Assembly: GCF_002741015.1 (NCBI RefSeq)
Contig: NZ_CP016619.1
Coordinates: 913,333-977,332 of the forward strand
DNA: 64,000 bases
Origin: Microvirga ossetica
Lineage (GTDB): Bacteria > Pseudomonadota > Alphaproteobacteria > Rhizobiales > Beijerinckiaceae
Reading direction: 5' to 3'
The notes under the pieces were generated by a model, which saw only the letters and a list, made by a program, of their open reading frames with translations, was not told the origin of the DNA and made no database searches. Numbering within the stretch: position 1 is the stretch's first letter; every line of letters begins with the position of its first letter. Below, one piece after another: positions 62,253 to 64,000 of this stretch. The position numbers were made by a program, and so were the translations under genes.

Positions 62253-63737
62253 ATGACTCAACAGAAGGGCAAGGCGGTAGCAACATCACGTTTGGGCCTG
62301 CTCGGCAGCGTCGCCTGAGCGTACTCCTTGGCGGCTGTGTCTCGTTTTCGGCGGATGGCGGATTGTCGACAGCGCAATCAGTCGCGTATGCCGAGCTTAG
62401 CAAAGACGTCGTCAAGGTCACCAATGAGGCTGATGCCCTTGGCATTCAGCAGCGGGTCGAGGAGCTGCTACGCCGCCCTCACCCCCGACAGCGCAGTCCA
62501 GATTGCGCTGCTGAAAAACCGCGGCCTGCAAGCGGACTTCAACGAGCTCGGCGTCTCGGAAGCCGAGTATATCCAGACGAGCTTGCCTCCGAGCCCCACC
62601 GTTTCCCTGGCACGGCTGGGCGGCAGTCTGGAACTTGAGATCGCGCCAGATCGTCGTCGGCCTGTTCGAGCTCGCCACCCTGCCGGCGCGGACGGCCATC
62701 GCCGAGCAGCGCTTCCGCGCCGCCCAGTTCCGGACCGCCGAGGCCGTGCTCCGGCTCGCCGCTGAAGCGCGCCGGGAATACTACCGGGCCATCGCGGCCA
62801 ACCAGCAGGTCGCCTTTATGCAACAGGCGCTGGGGACCGCGGAGACCGCCTCGGAACTTGCCAAGCAACTCGGCGAGAGCGGCTCGCTCAACAAGCTGGA
62901 GCAGGCGCGCGAGCACGCCTTCTACCAGGAACTCGGGGCGCAGCTCGCCCGTGCCCGCATTGAGCAGAAGGTCGCCCGCGAACGCCTGATCCGGCAGCTC
63001 GGGCTATGGGCCCGGGACATTGACTTCCGCCTGCCTAACTCGCTGCCGGCACTCCCGCCTCGTATTGCTTCGGCCCAGGACATCGAACGCCGGGCGCTCG
63101 AACGACGTGTCGACCTGCAGGCATTGCGACATGACCTGAACGCCGTAGCCGGCCAGTTCGGCCTGACCAACGCTACGCGGTTCGTGTCGGACATCGAACT
63201 CGCCGGGCTCTCCAGTTACGAACGCACCACATCCGTTTTCTCCGAGGGCGGCGAGACTGTGGTCGAGAGTGAAAGGATCAAGCGGCGTGGGCTGGAGATC
63301 GCTTTCACCATCCCGATCTTCGACTTCGGCGCCGTGGGCGTCGCAATGCCCAGGAGACCTATATGGCAGCAGCCAACCGGCTCGCCGAGCGGGCCGTCAA
63401 CGTGCGCTCCGAGGCGCGCGAGGCTTACCTGCGCTACCGCGGCAACTACGACCTCGCGCGTCACTACCAAGGCCGCGTCCTGCCGTTACAGAAGAAGATC
63501 CAGGATGAGGCTCTGCTCCAGTACAGCGGCATGCTCGTCGACGTGAGCCAGCTCATCCTCGACGCCCGTACCCGCATCCTCAGCAACGTCGACGCCATCA
63601 ACGCCCGCCGCGACTTCTGGATCGCCACGACCGACCTTAAGGCTGCCCTGATCGGCGGTGGCGGCGGCGGCGGAGAGGGCGGTGGAGAAGCCACCACAGC
63701 TGCGGCCGGCGCGGGAGCCGGCGGCGGCGGTCACTGA
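62253..63737 (+). pseudogene. TolC-family outer-membrane efflux protein (CusC-like lipoprotein) with about four frameshifts
   Basis: Reading across frames gives a full-length efflux channel. 'MTQQKGKAVATSRLGLLGSV' meets TGA at 62316, then after one lost base 'LSVLLGGCVSFSADGGLST' (lipobox). Shifts follow near 62470 ('LTPDSAVQIALLKNRGLQAD'), near 62645 ('RQIVVGLFELATLPARTAIA') and near 63345 ('ETYMAAANRLAERAVNVRSE'). The ending has a Gly-rich tail. The family forms trimeric outer-membrane ducts for metal or drug efflux. Each break is a one- or two-base indel, so sequencing error is as likely as decay. Confidence 0.8.
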
Positions 63738-63756
63738 ACCTTTGAGGAGAACACCA

Positions 63757-64000
63757 ATGACCGTATCGCGAAGAGGATTCCTCGGCCGGGGGATTGGCCC
63801 TCGCCGGAGCCACGATGATCAGCGGGCGCACCCAGGCCGCGAGCCTGCCCGAAGCGCCTACCATGACCGAAGCCACGATGCAGCCGCCGCTTTATCCGAA
63901 GAGCGGACCGGACTACCAGCCCGTCGTGACCCTCAACGGCTGGAGCCTGCCCTGGCGCCAGAACGGCGACTGGAAAGAGTTCCATCTCGTCGCCGAGCCC
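63757..64000 (+). pseudogene. Multicopper oxidase, N-terminal fragment with a frameshift, runs off the window
   Basis: ATG 63757 starts a twin-arginine signal ('MTVSRRGFLGR'). The frame shifts at a run of five Gs near 63787-63791 and continues as 'GLALAGATMISGRTQAASLP', then 'PPLYPKSGPDYQPVVTLNGW' and 'SLPWRQNGDWKEFHLVAEP'. This is the start of a CopA/CotA-like multicopper oxidase exported by Tat. The copper sites lie beyond the window. It follows the TolC-type gene by 19 bp and fits periplasmic copper oxidation/detoxification. Confidence 0.75.

Noticed and set aside
1..64000. CRISPR arrays, tRNA/rRNA genes, prophage, integrons, riboswitches
   Set aside because: No regularly spaced repeats, cloverleaf sequences, phage structural genes, integrase or recognisable riboswitch leaders were seen on either strand. 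A computational scan (Infernal, tRNAscan, CRISPR finder) would be decisive.

Overview
The window is high-GC DNA with short operons, many 4-bp ATGA overlaps and a repertoire of periplasmic-binding-protein transporters, TTT/Bug proteins, DAO-type flavoenzymes, DUF1127 and DUF6894 proteins. This points to an alphaproteobacterium of the Hyphomicrobiales (Rhizobiales), plausibly Methylobacteriaceae such as Microvirga or a relative. That assignment is inference from gene content. I see no rRNA, tRNA, replication, phage or CRISPR genes, so chromosome and megaplasmid cannot be told apart.

Left part (1-13 kb): a minus-strand carbohydrate uptake and oxidation cluster (VOC fragment, Gfo/Idh/MocA oxidoreductase, SDR, MalG/MalF-type permeases, sugar-phosphate isomerase-like protein, solute-binding protein) faces a LacI regulator, with a matching pair of operator-like palindromes between them. 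The transporter has no intact ATPase; a frameshifted ATPase remnant lies just after lacI. Next is a minus-strand acid-catabolism cluster (BKACE/DUF849 enzyme, hydroxyacid dehydrogenase, Bug-type binding protein, IlvD/Edd dehydratase) divergent from a GntR/FCD regulator. An 825-bp IS6-family element cuts off the 3' end of that regulator and the 5' end of a polar amino-acid ABC permease, with no target duplication, as expected for an IS-mediated deletion.

Middle (14-41 kb): the amino-acid ABC remnant; a periplasmic protein and an MFS exporter with a His-rich tail; a flavin oxidase, aldehyde dehydrogenase and haloacid-dehalogenase group; a dipeptide-type ABC operon with an embedded flavin oxidase and GntR regulator, ending in a binding protein, a cupin gene broken by a stop codon and a tartrate/malate dehydrogenase; then an opposing operon encoding a three-subunit HcnABC/OoxAB/LhpBEF-type dehydrogenase plus RidA, with a LysR regulator and a divergent succinate-semialdehyde dehydrogenase. 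The theme is oxidation of amines, imino acids and hydroxy acids taken up by dedicated transporters.

Right part (41-64 kb): metal homeostasis. A copA-reductase-cueR operon and a divergent copZ have CueR-type 19-bp-spacer promoters. A zntR/zntA pair encodes a P-type ATPase with duplicated metal-binding domains. After an amine/amino-acid interlude (GNAT, class III aminotransferase, Lrp, ArgE-like hydrolase, flavin oxidase) come a truncated DmeF with intact DmeR, a cytochrome b561, a Cys/His-rich secreted protein, and lipoprotein, TolC-family and multicopper oxidase genes that all carry frameshifts. Those clustered frameshifts are either real decay or sequencing error near a contig end, and this is the main uncertainty of the window.
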